Below are positions 1 through 6,203 of a stretch of DNA of 6,203 nt, piece after piece. The DNA comes from an uncultured Clostridia bacterium (GTDB lineage: Bacteria; Bacillota; Clostridia; HGM11514), in contig CAKSSZ010000093.1 in NCBI GenBank assembly GCA_934489915.1, positions 1 to 6,203 on the forward strand. Reading direction: 5' to 3'. The notes under the pieces were generated by a model. The model had not been told where the DNA came from and did not search any database. It was given only the letters and a program-made list of their open reading frames with translations. Every line of letters starts with the position of its first letter. Position 1 is the stretch's first letter. Both the position numbers and the translations under genes were made by a program.

Positions 1-831
1 TTTATTTCCGATTTTATCCCCGGCGTACGGGCGCATATTTCTATCGGGAACAGCTCCCTTGGCTGGATTGGCTCTAATCTCCATTTCCATGACGAATTTG
101 AACTGATTCAAATTCTGGACGGAAAGCTGAAGGTCAAAACCGATCACAGCGACTTTTCCGGACAGACAGGCGATATTATTTTTATTGACTCCCGCGTCCC
201 CCATCAAACAGAAGCCTTTCCGGATTGTTCTACCAAAATCCTGCTCATTCAATTTGACCCGAAACAAACACAAGACAGCTACCTGTTAAAGCTTATGGGA
301 CAAAACAATCAAGAATTCCATGTTTTCCAAAAAAATCAACCGCTCTATGAAGAAATCAGCAGCATTTTACATCAACTGTCCCGGGAGTATGCAAACAAAG
401 AGCTGGGCTATAAGCTTTATCTCCGTGCCTGGCTCTATACTCTGCTTGGTTTTTTGACCCGAAACCGTATCATTCTGGGGGGAAACTGGGAACAGGAGCA
501 GCAGCTCATTCAAAAAATTTCCCCTTTGATTGAATATGTGGAGCAGCATTACAGTCAGGATATTTCCTTGGAGACGGCCGGGAAATTATTAAATCTCCAC
601 CCCGTCTACTTCTGTAAACTATTTAAGCAGGCCACCGGCAAAACCTTCACCAATTATTTGAATTTTGTTCGGGTATCTAAAGCGGAGGATCTGCTGATTT
701 TTACCGATAAAAGCGTGACGGAAATTGCCTGTGAGACGGGGTTTTCCAACATCCAGTATTTTAATCGGATTTTTAAATCTGTCCACGGGCGCACCCCCAG
801 CGATTTCAGAAAGCTGCAAATTCCCATGTAA
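1..831 (+). CDS. AraC-family transcriptional regulator, copy 1 (5'-partial at window edge)
   Basis: This is a DNA-binding transcriptional regulator with an N-terminal cupin-type sensor domain and a C-terminal AraC double helix-turn-helix. The reading frame is open from base 1 and corresponds to residues 5-280 of the complete copy at 2671-3513. Only the ATG and three more codons are missing, because the window starts there. I found no base difference from the second copy. Key elements are the HFHDEFE cupin metal-site-like motif and PHQ further on, then two helix-turn-helix units, the second ending in GRTPSDFR, the typical AraC tail. The ATG at 295 is internal and is not the start. The gene converges on secreted protein A, with a terminator between them. 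The gene that diverges from this regulator lies off the left edge. By analogy with copy 2 it may be another secreted protein, but that is a guess. The family assignment is secure and the ligand is unknown. Confidence 0.95.
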   Translation, partial: FISDFIPGVRAHISIGNSSLGWIGSNLHFHDEFELIQILDGKLKVKTDHSDFSGQTGDIIFIDSRVPHQTEAFPDCSTKILLIQFDPKQTQDSYLLKLMGQNNQEFHVFQKNQPLYEEISSILHQLSREYANKELGYKLYLRAWLYTLLGFLTRNRIILGGNWEQEQQLIQKISPLIEYVEQHYSQDISLETAGKLLNLHPVYFCKLFKQATGKTFTNYLNFVRVSKAEDLLIFTDKSVTEIACETGFSNIQYFNRIFKSVHGRTPSDFRKLQIPM

Positions 832-866
832 CGCAGTCATTTGATCCATCACATGATATAGCAAAA

Positions 867-895
867 AAACGGAGCGGCTCAAAGCCGCTCCGTTT
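867..895. terminator. Bidirectional intrinsic terminator, copy 1
   Basis: The sequence forms a perfect hairpin. The GC-rich arm ACGGAGCGGCT (869-879) pairs with AGCCGCTCCGT (883-893) across a three-base CAA loop, and two flanking A-T pairs extend the stem to 13 bp. Read on the - strand it is followed by seven T (complement of the A-run 863-869), so it is a strong terminator for secreted protein A, whose stop codon is 13 bases away. Read on the + strand the tail is TTTGAATTTTG, which is weaker but may still end the araC transcript. The only other content of the short gap between the two stop codons (832-908) is unremarkable AT-rich sequence. Confidence 0.9.
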
Positions 896-908
896 GAATT
901 TTGTTCTA

Positions 909-2525
909 TTATTTTGTAAAGCTTTCCGGTTCGCCGTAGAGATATTCTGCATCACCGGTAGCCGGATCAACCACCTTCACATAAGGAGTCATGGTGTAGC
1001 GAGTGCCTTCTACCAGGCCTGCGCCAAATACACGGATTCCGTATGCTTTTGTTTCCGCCCAGCTTCCTACGCAAGGTAACATTAGGAACCGACCCTGGTC
1101 ATTTTCCAGCTTAATTCCTGTTTCGCTGATGGTGTAGCCGTAGCCTTCGTTGACTCTGGAATACAGCACCGCTGCAAACACAGGATCCTGATCCGCGCTG
1201 ACCTTATAATCGTTTTGGCTTTGCACCTTGCTGTTTGCCACTGCAGAGGGTTTTTCTTTTTCTCGTTCCGCAAAGGTCACCACTACATCCGTATCCACAT
1301 TCAGGTTTTCCAAGGTTACGGTTCCCTCCTGGCTCGCGGTCAATTCCTGTCCGCCCGCCGTAACAGAACCGATCTTATAGCCGTATGCCGACTCTACAGT
1401 CAAGGTTACGTTATCGCCATTGTTGGCAGTCAGGCTATCGCCGTTTTGGTAGCTCGTATCCTGATACTTCACAGAGCCGTTTCCGTTAATCGCAAAGGTC
1501 AGCTTCGGATTTGCCACACCAACCTGCTTTACAGCAGAGAAGGTATCTGCACTGACTTTGCCGTCAATGGTACCGGTTGCAACTGCCTTAACTCTTACAA
1601 AGCTGCCGGGAGTTGCGGGGGTGTAAGCCGCACCGCTGCCTGCGTCCGTCCAGCTTGTTCCGTCTGCGGAGGTCTGCCAGGTAAGGGCGACCTGCGCTTC
1701 CTGATCATACCCGTTGGGGTCAACCGTAACAGCCTGGGCAGTATATGCGGTACCGCTGATGATATTACCGTCCGTTCCCAGAGAGATTTCCTTCACCTCG
1801 GGAACCTTCCGCACAATCAGCTTGGATGTACGGGTTTTGTTATCCACACCGCCCACTCCGTCCGTTGTGCCTCCATAATAATTCCCCTCTGCCGTTTCCT
1901 GGTATGTACGATCCTCCAGAACCGTCTCAGTCCCGGCATTTTTCCCGATCACTTTCAGATTTTTCACATCCATTTTCACCTGGGTGTTGGTGCGCAGCTG
2001 CCAGGCAAAACTGCCCCGCTCTGCAATATCCGGCCAGCTGATCGGCTCCACCACTGTTTGATCCCCTTGCCGAACGGTCAGGGTCATGGTATAGGGCTCT
2101 TGCATGGTGAAGGTAAATTCATAAGAATACCATTTCCCCAGCTGCAGCCCCTTCCGTTCCGTCTCAGCCGGAACGGATGCGCCACTCGCATCTGTGGCGT
2201 CCTGCCCCTTCACCACAAATTTGATCCCGCTTTCTCCGTCCTGCCGAAGGTATCCGTAATCCCGCCAGGTACCGGTTCGGTACAGCTGCATTCCGTCCGC
2301 ACCCTCGATTTTGTCAATCTTCATGTCTGCCCGCAAAGTTACAGAACCATACCCTGCTGTCAAAAATCCTTGCAGGTTTTTTAACATACTGTAATTCATC
2401 ACGCCGGTAGTGTCTGTCTTTTGCAGCTGCAGGTACTTTGTCTCCCCCTCGGCAAAGACGGCAGTCATCGCCGTCAACACCAATACCATTGCCAGAACTA
2501 TACTCCATACTCTCTTCATTTTCAC
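909..2525 (-). CDS. Secreted multidomain protein A (LamG-like, Ig-like, InlB-type repeat, C-terminal beta domain)
   Basis: This is an exported, probably ligand- or glycan-binding protein of 538 aa. It starts with a Sec signal peptide: basic MKMKR, a hydrophobic stretch to about residue 22, and likely cleavage after AVFA (residue 25). Residues 27 to about 205 look like a LamG/concanavalin-like jelly roll, with strand patterns such as GKWYSYEFTF and a late VKMDVKNLKVIG strand. Residues 244-337 resemble an Ig-like domain (LTWQTSADGTSW). Residues 338-424 resemble a divergent InlB B-repeat (NGNGSVKY, GYKIGSVTAGG, VTFAE). Residues 425-538 form a last beta-rich module ending YGEPESFTK, reminiscent of Fn3-like tails. 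There is no LPXTG, SLH or catalytic motif, so how it attaches to the cell, if it does, is unclear. The start at 2525 is GTG, with AGAAGG five bases upstream. An ATG two codons later (2519) is equally plausible. Residues 242-538 are identical to the end of protein B, while the N-terminal 241 are unrelated to it. The gene diverges from araC copy 2, its likely regulator. Confidence 0.92.
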   Translation of the reverse strand: MKMKRVWSIVLAMVLVLTAMTAVFAEGETKYLQLQKTDTTGVMNYSMLKNLQGFLTAGYGSVTLRADMKIDKIEGADGMQLYRTGTWRDYGYLRQDGESGIKFVVKGQDATDASGASVPAETERKGLQLGKWYSYEFTFTMQEPYTMTLTVRQGDQTVVEPISWPDIAERGSFAWQLRTNTQVKMDVKNLKVIGKNAGTETVLEDRTYQETAEGNYYGGTTDGVGGVDNKTRTSKLIVRKVPEVKEISLGTDGNIISGTAYTAQAVTVDPNGYDQEAQVALTWQTSADGTSWTDAGSGAAYTPATPGSFVRVKAVATGTIDGKVSADTFSAVKQVGVANPKLTFAINGNGSVKYQDTSYQNGDSLTANNGDNVTLTVESAYGYKIGSVTAGGQELTASQEGTVTLENLNVDTDVVVTFAEREKEKPSAVANSKVQSQNDYKVSADQDPVFAAVLYSRVNEGYGYTISETGIKLENDQGRFLMLPCVGSWAETKAYGIRVFGAGLVEGTRYTMTPYVKVVDPATGDAEYLYGEPESFTK

Positions 2526-2553
2526 CCTTCCCTTCTTAAAAATATTATTCTTG

Positions 2554-2582
2554 TTGCATATTTTATATTTGTGTGGTATAAT
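2554..2582 (+). promoter_or_regulatory. Predicted sigma-A promoter of araC copy 2 (extended -10)
   Basis: A consensus TATAAT lies at 2577-2582, directly preceded by TGG, which makes an extended -10 (TGnTATAAT). A weak -35 candidate, TTGCAT (2554-2559), sits 17 bases upstream. Transcription would start near 2589, giving a leader of roughly 80 bases before the ATG at 2671. The -10 is as good as such motifs get and the -35 is poor, which is common with extended -10 promoters. Confidence 0.72.
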
Positions 2583-2585
2583 TTG

Positions 2586-2594
2586 ATTGTATCA
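2586..2594 (-). promoter_or_regulatory. Predicted extended -10 of the secreted protein A promoter
   Basis: On the - strand, TGATACAAT (2594 down to 2586) matches TGn plus TACAAT, five of six consensus bases. I see no convincing -35 at 16-18 bases upstream, so the site would depend on the extended -10 or on an activator, which would fit AraC control. Transcription would start near 2579, about 55 bases before the start codon of protein A. The element lies three bases from the + strand -10 of araC copy 2. Confidence 0.5.
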
Positions 2595-2657
2595 TGGAAA
2601 ACGCAAAAAAGATAGAGATATTTTAATTGATTTTTATATTTTTTTAACATAAAAAAC

Positions 2658-2664
2658 GAGGTGA
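2658..2664 (+). promoter_or_regulatory. Ribosome binding site of araC copy 2
   Basis: GAGGTGA is a near-full match to the anti-Shine-Dalgarno complement and sits six bases before the ATG at 2671. It fixes the start of the 280-aa regulator and therefore shows that copy 1 lacks only four codons at the window edge. Confidence 0.9.
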
Positions 2665-2670
2665 AGTATT

Positions 2671-3513
2671 ATGAAGGAAGAATTTATTTCCGATTTTATC
2701 CCCGGCGTACGGGCGCATATTTCTATCGGGAACAGCTCCCTTGGCTGGATTGGCTCTAATCTCCATTTCCATGACGAATTTGAACTGATTCAAATTCTGG
2801 ACGGAAAGCTGAAGGTCAAAACCGATCACAGCGACTTTTCCGGACAGACAGGCGATATTATTTTTATTGACTCCCGCGTCCCCCATCAAACAGAAGCCTT
2901 TCCGGATTGTTCTACCAAAATCCTGCTCATTCAATTTGACCCGAAACAAACACAAGACAGCTACCTGTTAAAGCTTATGGGACAAAACAATCAAGAATTC
3001 CATGTTTTCCAAAAAAATCAACCGCTCTATGAAGAAATCAGCAGCATTTTACATCAACTGTCCCGGGAGTATGCAAACAAAGAGCTGGGCTATAAGCTTT
3101 ATCTCCGTGCCTGGCTCTATACTCTGCTTGGTTTTTTGACCCGAAACCGTATCATTCTGGGGGGAAACTGGGAACAGGAGCAGCAGCTCATTCAAAAAAT
3201 TTCCCCTTTGATTGAATATGTGGAGCAGCATTACAGTCAGGATATTTCCTTGGAGACGGCCGGGAAATTATTAAATCTCCACCCCGTCTACTTCTGTAAA
3301 CTATTTAAGCAGGCCACCGGCAAAACCTTCACCAATTATTTGAATTTTGTTCGGGTATCTAAAGCGGAGGATCTGCTGATTTTTACCGATAAAAGCGTGA
3401 CGGAAATTGCCTGTGAGACGGGGTTTTCCAACATCCAGTATTTTAATCGGATTTTTAAATCTGTCCACGGGCGCACCCCCAGCGATTTCAGAAAGCTGCA
3501 AATTCCCATGTAA
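2671..3513 (+). CDS. AraC-family transcriptional regulator, copy 2 (complete)
   Basis: This is a complete 280-aa cytoplasmic transcriptional regulator, the usual length for the two-domain cupin plus AraC type. Residues about 15-90 form a cupin sensor, seen as the HFHDEFE motif (H32, H34, E36), a GD turn at 61-62 and PH at 71-72. Residues about 105-170 are a helical linker. Residues about 178-280 are the DNA-binding domain: a first helix-turn-helix around 192-217 (ISLETAGKLLNLHPVYFCKL) and a second around 242-274 (SVTEIACETGFSNIQYFNRI, then GRTPSDFR). In this family the cupin domain often senses sugars, but nothing here identifies the ligand. The gene diverges from secreted protein A over 145 bp and converges on secreted protein B, so A is the more likely target. 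The start is supported by GAGGTGA six bases upstream. From codon 5 on it is identical to copy 1. Confidence 0.97.
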   Translation: MKEEFISDFIPGVRAHISIGNSSLGWIGSNLHFHDEFELIQILDGKLKVKTDHSDFSGQTGDIIFIDSRVPHQTEAFPDCSTKILLIQFDPKQTQDSYLLKLMGQNNQEFHVFQKNQPLYEEISSILHQLSREYANKELGYKLYLRAWLYTLLGFLTRNRIILGGNWEQEQQLIQKISPLIEYVEQHYSQDISLETAGKLLNLHPVYFCKLFKQATGKTFTNYLNFVRVSKAEDLLIFTDKSVTEIACETGFSNIQYFNRIFKSVHGRTPSDFRKLQIPM

Positions 3514-4485
3514 CGCAGTCATTTGATCCATCACATGATATAGCAAAAAAACGGAGCGGCTCAAAGCCGCTCCGTTTGAATTTTGTTCTATTATTTTGTA
3601 AAGCTTTCCGGTTCGCCGTAGAGATATTCTGCATCACCGGTAGCCGGATCAACCACCTTCACATAAGGAGTCATGGTGTAGCGAGTGCCTTCTACCAGGC
3701 CTGCGCCAAATACACGGATTCCGTATGCTTTTGTTTCCGCCCAGCTTCCTACGCAAGGTAACATTAGGAACCGACCCTGGTCATTTTCCAGCTTAATTCC
3801 TGTTTCGCTGATGGTGTAGCCGTAGCCTTCGTTGACTCTGGAATACAGCACCGCTGCAAACACAGGATCCTGATCCGCGCTGACCTTATAATCGTTTTGG
3901 CTTTGCACCTTGCTGTTTGCCACTGCAGAGGGTTTTTCTTTTTCTCGTTCCGCAAAGGTCACCACTACATCCGTATCCACATTCAGGTTTTCCAAGGTTA
4001 CGGTTCCCTCCTGGCTCGCGGTCAATTCCTGTCCGCCCGCCGTAACAGAACCGATCTTATAGCCGTATGCCGACTCTACAGTCAAGGTTACGTTATCGCC
4101 ATTGTTGGCAGTCAGGCTATCGCCGTTTTGGTAGCTCGTATCCTGATACTTCACAGAGCCGTTTCCGTTAATCGCAAAGGTCAGCTTCGGATTTGCCACA
4201 CCAACCTGCTTTACAGCAGAGAAGGTATCTGCACTGACTTTGCCGTCAATGGTACCGGTTGCAACTGCCTTAACTCTTACAAAGCTGCCGGGAGTTGCGG
4301 GGGTGTAAGCCGCACCGCTGCCTGCGTCCGTCCAGCTTGTTCCGTCTGCGGAGGTCTGCCAGGTAAGGGCGACCTGCGCTTCCTGATCATACCCGTTGGG
4401 GTCAACCGTAACAGCCTGGGCAGTATATGCGGTACCGCTGATGATATTACCGTCCGTTCCCAGAGAGATTTCCTTCACCTCGGGA
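2683..4485 (+). repeat. Direct long repeat, copy 2
   Basis: This is the second copy of the 1803-base block, carrying araC from codon 5, the terminator and the last 297 codons of secreted protein B. Its true left end may lie further left, within the araC start or promoter region, because the matching part of copy 1 is outside the window. No terminal inverted repeat, short target-site duplication or transposase gene flags it as a mobile element. Confidence 0.97.
3549..3577. terminator. Bidirectional intrinsic terminator, copy 2
   Basis: This is the same hairpin as at 867-895: arms ACGGAGCGGCT (3551-3561) and AGCCGCTCCGT (3565-3575), a CAA loop, and two more A-T pairs. The - strand tail is seven T (complement of 3545-3551), serving secreted protein B, which ends 13 bases away. 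The + strand tail after araC copy 2 is weaker. It insulates the two convergent genes from reading into each other. Confidence 0.9.
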
Positions 4486-6203
4486 GCCTTCCGCTCAATG
4501 GGATAATGGGTGGTCTGGAAATCACTGATGTAACCGGTACCCAGCGGGTAAATCGCATTCACATCCAAGGGCACATACCGATCGGTGTAAATCAATTCGC
4601 CGTCGATATAAAATTCCATCTTACCGTTGGGGGTTGCAATGTTTTCCATACCGCTTGCGCCGGCGTCACAAACTACTGCAAATTGGTGCCAGCCCTTGGT
4701 TCTTTCTACACCCTTCACTGTCGTTCCGGGATACTCGGTCACAGTGTTGGTCGTAGGATTGGTAAAGGTACCGGCTGCACTCTCGGCCGTGCCGCTGTTT
4801 GCCGGATCGCCCTTTAAATAATTTCCTGTATACTGTCCCGTCAGCGTAGCACTGCCGCTGCCCTGACCGGGTCCCCAGATACTGCGGTTGCTTGCACTGT
4901 TGGTCAGGGTATAATATCTCTGACTTGCGTTTTTAATCCCCATCACAACGCTCATATTCTGCGGATTGTTGGAAACTCCCGTCACCTTCGGATTCAAACT
5001 GTTGATGGAAATCGACGGGGTTTCTGCAGAGCCAATGCCGCCGTCATACATCCAAATGGTAAAGGTAAAGGAATGATTCCCGCCCTTTCTTTCAAAATAG
5101 CACCGATCCTGCCAGTTATGGGCTGTAACCATGTGATAAGACTGCACGCCCGCACGGGTTACATCCTTCGCATATTCATAGGTTGCTGTTGTAGTATACG
5201 CCGGACTATTCAATGCACCGTTGTTTGCGTCATGCACATTGGTATATTGATCACTGCCTACCGTAATAATCAGCTTCTTAGAAGCAGTAGAACCGTTTGC
5301 ACCGTTTGCGGTAACCGTCACCTGAGCATAACCAACCTTCAGCGCCTGAATGGTTCCATCTGCGCCGATGGTAATTACAGAAGGATCGGACACCGTGTAA
5401 GAAATCTTGTCGCTGCCGGTGGCGTCCTGCTTGGAGCCGCCTGCAATCGTTGCAATTGCTTTCACCGTTCCTGTCTTTCCAACCGAATAATGGGTCACGG
5501 TTTTCGTCACGTCCAGATCGGTTACCTCTGTATTTTCCAAGGACGGACGGCTTGTCCAGGTCATGTCGTAATTGGCAGAATCGTCAAAGTAAAGCTCAAT
5601 GGGCAAATCCCCTGCACTGTTTACGAATCGGTCAATACGAATCCGATCCAATCCGCCGTTCCACCCTGCCGCCGTTCTGGTTGCTAAGGTCTGACCGTCA
5701 ATGTAGAAGGTATAGGTATCCACTGTGGAATAATCCACCAACAACTGGTGCCAGCCCTTGGTACGGGTAACAGGAGTATGGGTAAATTTCGGATAAGTAC
5801 CGCCGAAATTATCTCCGGACGTATAATTATTGCCCGTTCCTCTGATGGTCAGCCGCACTGCATTGCTAAAGCCCGCTTCTTTTGCTGCCGCTGTTTGCGG
5901 AGCGGTAACCCAAAGCTGCCAAGCATCGCTGCGCATGGTGTCATAGAACCAGACCTCAGCCACGCCCCGCTGGGTATTGGCTCCGCTCAGCCCCATTTCC
6001 TTCAGGATATTTAACTGCATGTAATTTGTCTTATTTGAACCGGTTGCCAAATTTTCCTTCAATGCGTCATTTGCCATGGTATCGGTATTGATATCCACCA
6101 AATGCAGCGCTTTCCCACTGCCGGTTCTGGTCATTTCATCGCAGAATTCATAAGAATTGCTCAGTTTACGGCTGCTGTCCTGAGCAGAGTTTAAGACAGA
6201 TAC
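3591..6203 (-). CDS. Secreted multidomain protein B (LamG-like, Big_2, LamG-like, Ig-like, InlB-type repeat), N-terminus outside window
   Basis: This is a large extracellular, probably ligand- or glycan-binding protein of at least 870 aa. The frame is open to the right edge (first visible residues VSVLNSAQDS), so the ATG at 6134 is internal and the signal peptide should lie beyond 6203. Counting from the first visible residue, about 1-215 are a LamG-like domain (RTKGWHQLLVDYS, then FYIDGQTLATR). About 228-316 are a Big_2 domain (ISYTVSDPSVITIGADGTIQ, then VGYAQVTVTANG). About 320-570 are a second, longer LamG-like domain (RTKGWHQFAVVCD, then FYIDGELIYTDR). About 576-669 are Ig-like, 670-756 an InlB-type repeat, and 757-870 the same C-terminal beta module as protein A. 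The last 297 residues are identical to those of A. No anchor motif or catalytic motif is visible. The gene converges on araC copy 2. Its own divergent neighbour, possibly another araC copy, is not in view. Confidence 0.92.
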   Translation of the reverse strand, partial: VSVLNSAQDSSRKLSNSYEFCDEMTRTGSGKALHLVDINTDTMANDALKENLATGSNKTNYMQLNILKEMGLSGANTQRGVAEVWFYDTMRSDAWQLWVTAPQTAAAKEAGFSNAVRLTIRGTGNNYTSGDNFGGTYPKFTHTPVTRTKGWHQLLVDYSTVDTYTFYIDGQTLATRTAAGWNGGLDRIRIDRFVNSAGDLPIELYFDDSANYDMTWTSRPSLENTEVTDLDVTKTVTHYSVGKTGTVKAIATIAGGSKQDATGSDKISYTVSDPSVITIGADGTIQALKVGYAQVTVTANGANGSTASKKLIITVGSDQYTNVHDANNGALNSPAYTTTATYEYAKDVTRAGVQSYHMVTAHNWQDRCYFERKGGNHSFTFTIWMYDGGIGSAETPSISINSLNPKVTGVSNNPQNMSVVMGIKNASQRYYTLTNSASNRSIWGPGQGSGSATLTGQYTGNYLKGDPANSGTAESAAGTFTNPTTNTVTEYPGTTVKGVERTKGWHQFAVVCDAGASGMENIATPNGKMEFYIDGELIYTDRYVPLDVNAIYPLGTGYISDFQTTHYPIERKAPEVKEISLGTDGNIISGTAYTAQAVTVDPNGYDQEAQVALTWQTSADGTSWTDAGSGAAYTPATPGSFVRVKAVATGTIDGKVSADTFSAVKQVGVANPKLTFAINGNGSVKYQDTSYQNGDSLTANNGDNVTLTVESAYGYKIGSVTAGGQELTASQEGTVTLENLNVDTDVVVTFAEREKEKPSAVANSKVQSQNDYKVSADQDPVFAAVLYSRVNEGYGYTISETGIKLENDQGRFLMLPCVGSWAETKAYGIRVFGAGLVEGTRYTMTPYVKVVDPATGDAEYLYGEPESFTK
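4684..4700 (-). repeat. 17-bp match shared by the two LamG-like domains of protein B
   Basis: TGGTGCCAGCCCTTGGT here recurs at 5746-5762. On the - strand it encodes the TKGWHQ core of each LamG-like domain, in the same frame. In both places it is followed by a FYIDG strand at a similar distance. This supports the view that the two domains are diverged duplicates of one module. Confidence 0.8.

Larger units (their letters stand above)
1..1803 (+). repeat. Direct long repeat, copy 1 (continues past the left edge)
   Basis: This block matches 2683-4485 with no difference found by reading, at a constant offset of 2682 bases. It carries araC from codon 5, the terminator and the last 297 codons of secreted protein A. 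The first mismatch on the right is base 1804 (A here, G at 4486). The next eight bases still agree, and similarity is lost by about 1818. The left boundary is not visible, because identity runs to base 1. Confidence 0.97.

Noticed and set aside
295..831. A shorter 178-aa AraC protein starting at the ATG at 295
   Set aside because: The frame is open upstream to base 1 and matches the N-terminal cupin domain of the complete copy, so this ATG is residue 103 of the same protein.
1215..2384. Long open frame (389 aa) on the + strand opposite protein A, recurring in part at 3897-4817
   Set aside because: It lies fully antisense to a well-supported secreted protein, has a Cys/Arg/His-rich composition with no domain pattern, and lacks a ribosome binding site. 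It recurs only because the underlying gene is duplicated.
1804..2525. Diversity-generating retroelement or shufflon acting on the variable N-terminus
   Set aside because: No reverse transcriptase, template repeat with adenine-specific changes, invertase gene or inverted recombination sites are present. The two N-termini are different folds or arrangements rather than point-mutated variants.
2561..2641. 10-bp direct repeat TTTTATATTT at 2561-2570 and 2632-2641 as AraC half-sites
   Set aside because: It is pure A/T in an AT-rich intergenic region and matches no known operator layout, so chance is an adequate explanation.
1..4485. Transposon or insertion sequence as the cause of the duplication
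   Set aside because: There is no transposase, no terminal inverted repeat and no target-site duplication, and the block ends inside a coding sequence in frame.
5073..5687. 204-aa open frame on the + strand opposite protein B
   Set aside because: It is antisense to clear LamG-like and Big_2 coding sequence, with no recognisable domain or start signal. It is a shadow frame.

Overview
The window looks like a chromosomal segment from an anaerobic Gram-positive bacterium, most likely a member of Clostridia. This is inferred from the clostridial-style Sec signal peptide, the GAGGTGA-type Shine-Dalgarno sequence, the AT-rich promoter region, and large extracellular proteins built from LamG-like, Big_2, Ig-like and InlB-type beta-repeat modules. 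I cannot name a genus.

The layout is a two-copy array. Its unit is an AraC-family regulator gene on the + strand facing, tail to tail, a gene for a secreted multidomain protein on the - strand, with a strong hairpin terminator between them. From left to right: araC copy 1 (1-831, cut by the left edge after its first four codons), terminator (867-895), secreted protein A (2525 down to 909, 538 aa, complete), a 145-bp divergent promoter region (2526-2670), araC copy 2 (2671-3513, complete, 280 aa), terminator (3549-3577), and secreted protein B (6203 down to 3591, at least 870 aa, N-terminus outside the window).

The main feature is a direct duplication. Bases 1-1803 and 2683-4485 show no difference that I could find by reading. 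The duplicated block covers the regulator, the terminator and the last 297 codons of the secreted protein. Identity stops abruptly at a linker between domains. Upstream of that point the two secreted proteins are unrelated in sequence and differ in size: A has one LamG-like module, while B has LamG-like, Big_2 and a second LamG-like module. The locus therefore resembles a cassette array in which a constant C-terminal half and a constant regulator are combined with exchangeable N-terminal binding modules.

Probable biology, by inference: each AraC-type regulator has a cupin sensor domain, which in this family often senses a sugar or glycan-derived ligand. It probably controls the secreted protein gene that diverges from it, since regulator 2 shares a promoter region with protein A. 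The secreted proteins carry concanavalin-like folds that commonly bind glycans or surface ligands. No catalytic domain, LPXTG motif, SLH domain, recombinase, transposase, RNA gene or CRISPR array was seen. No stretch of more than 300 bases lacks a gene.
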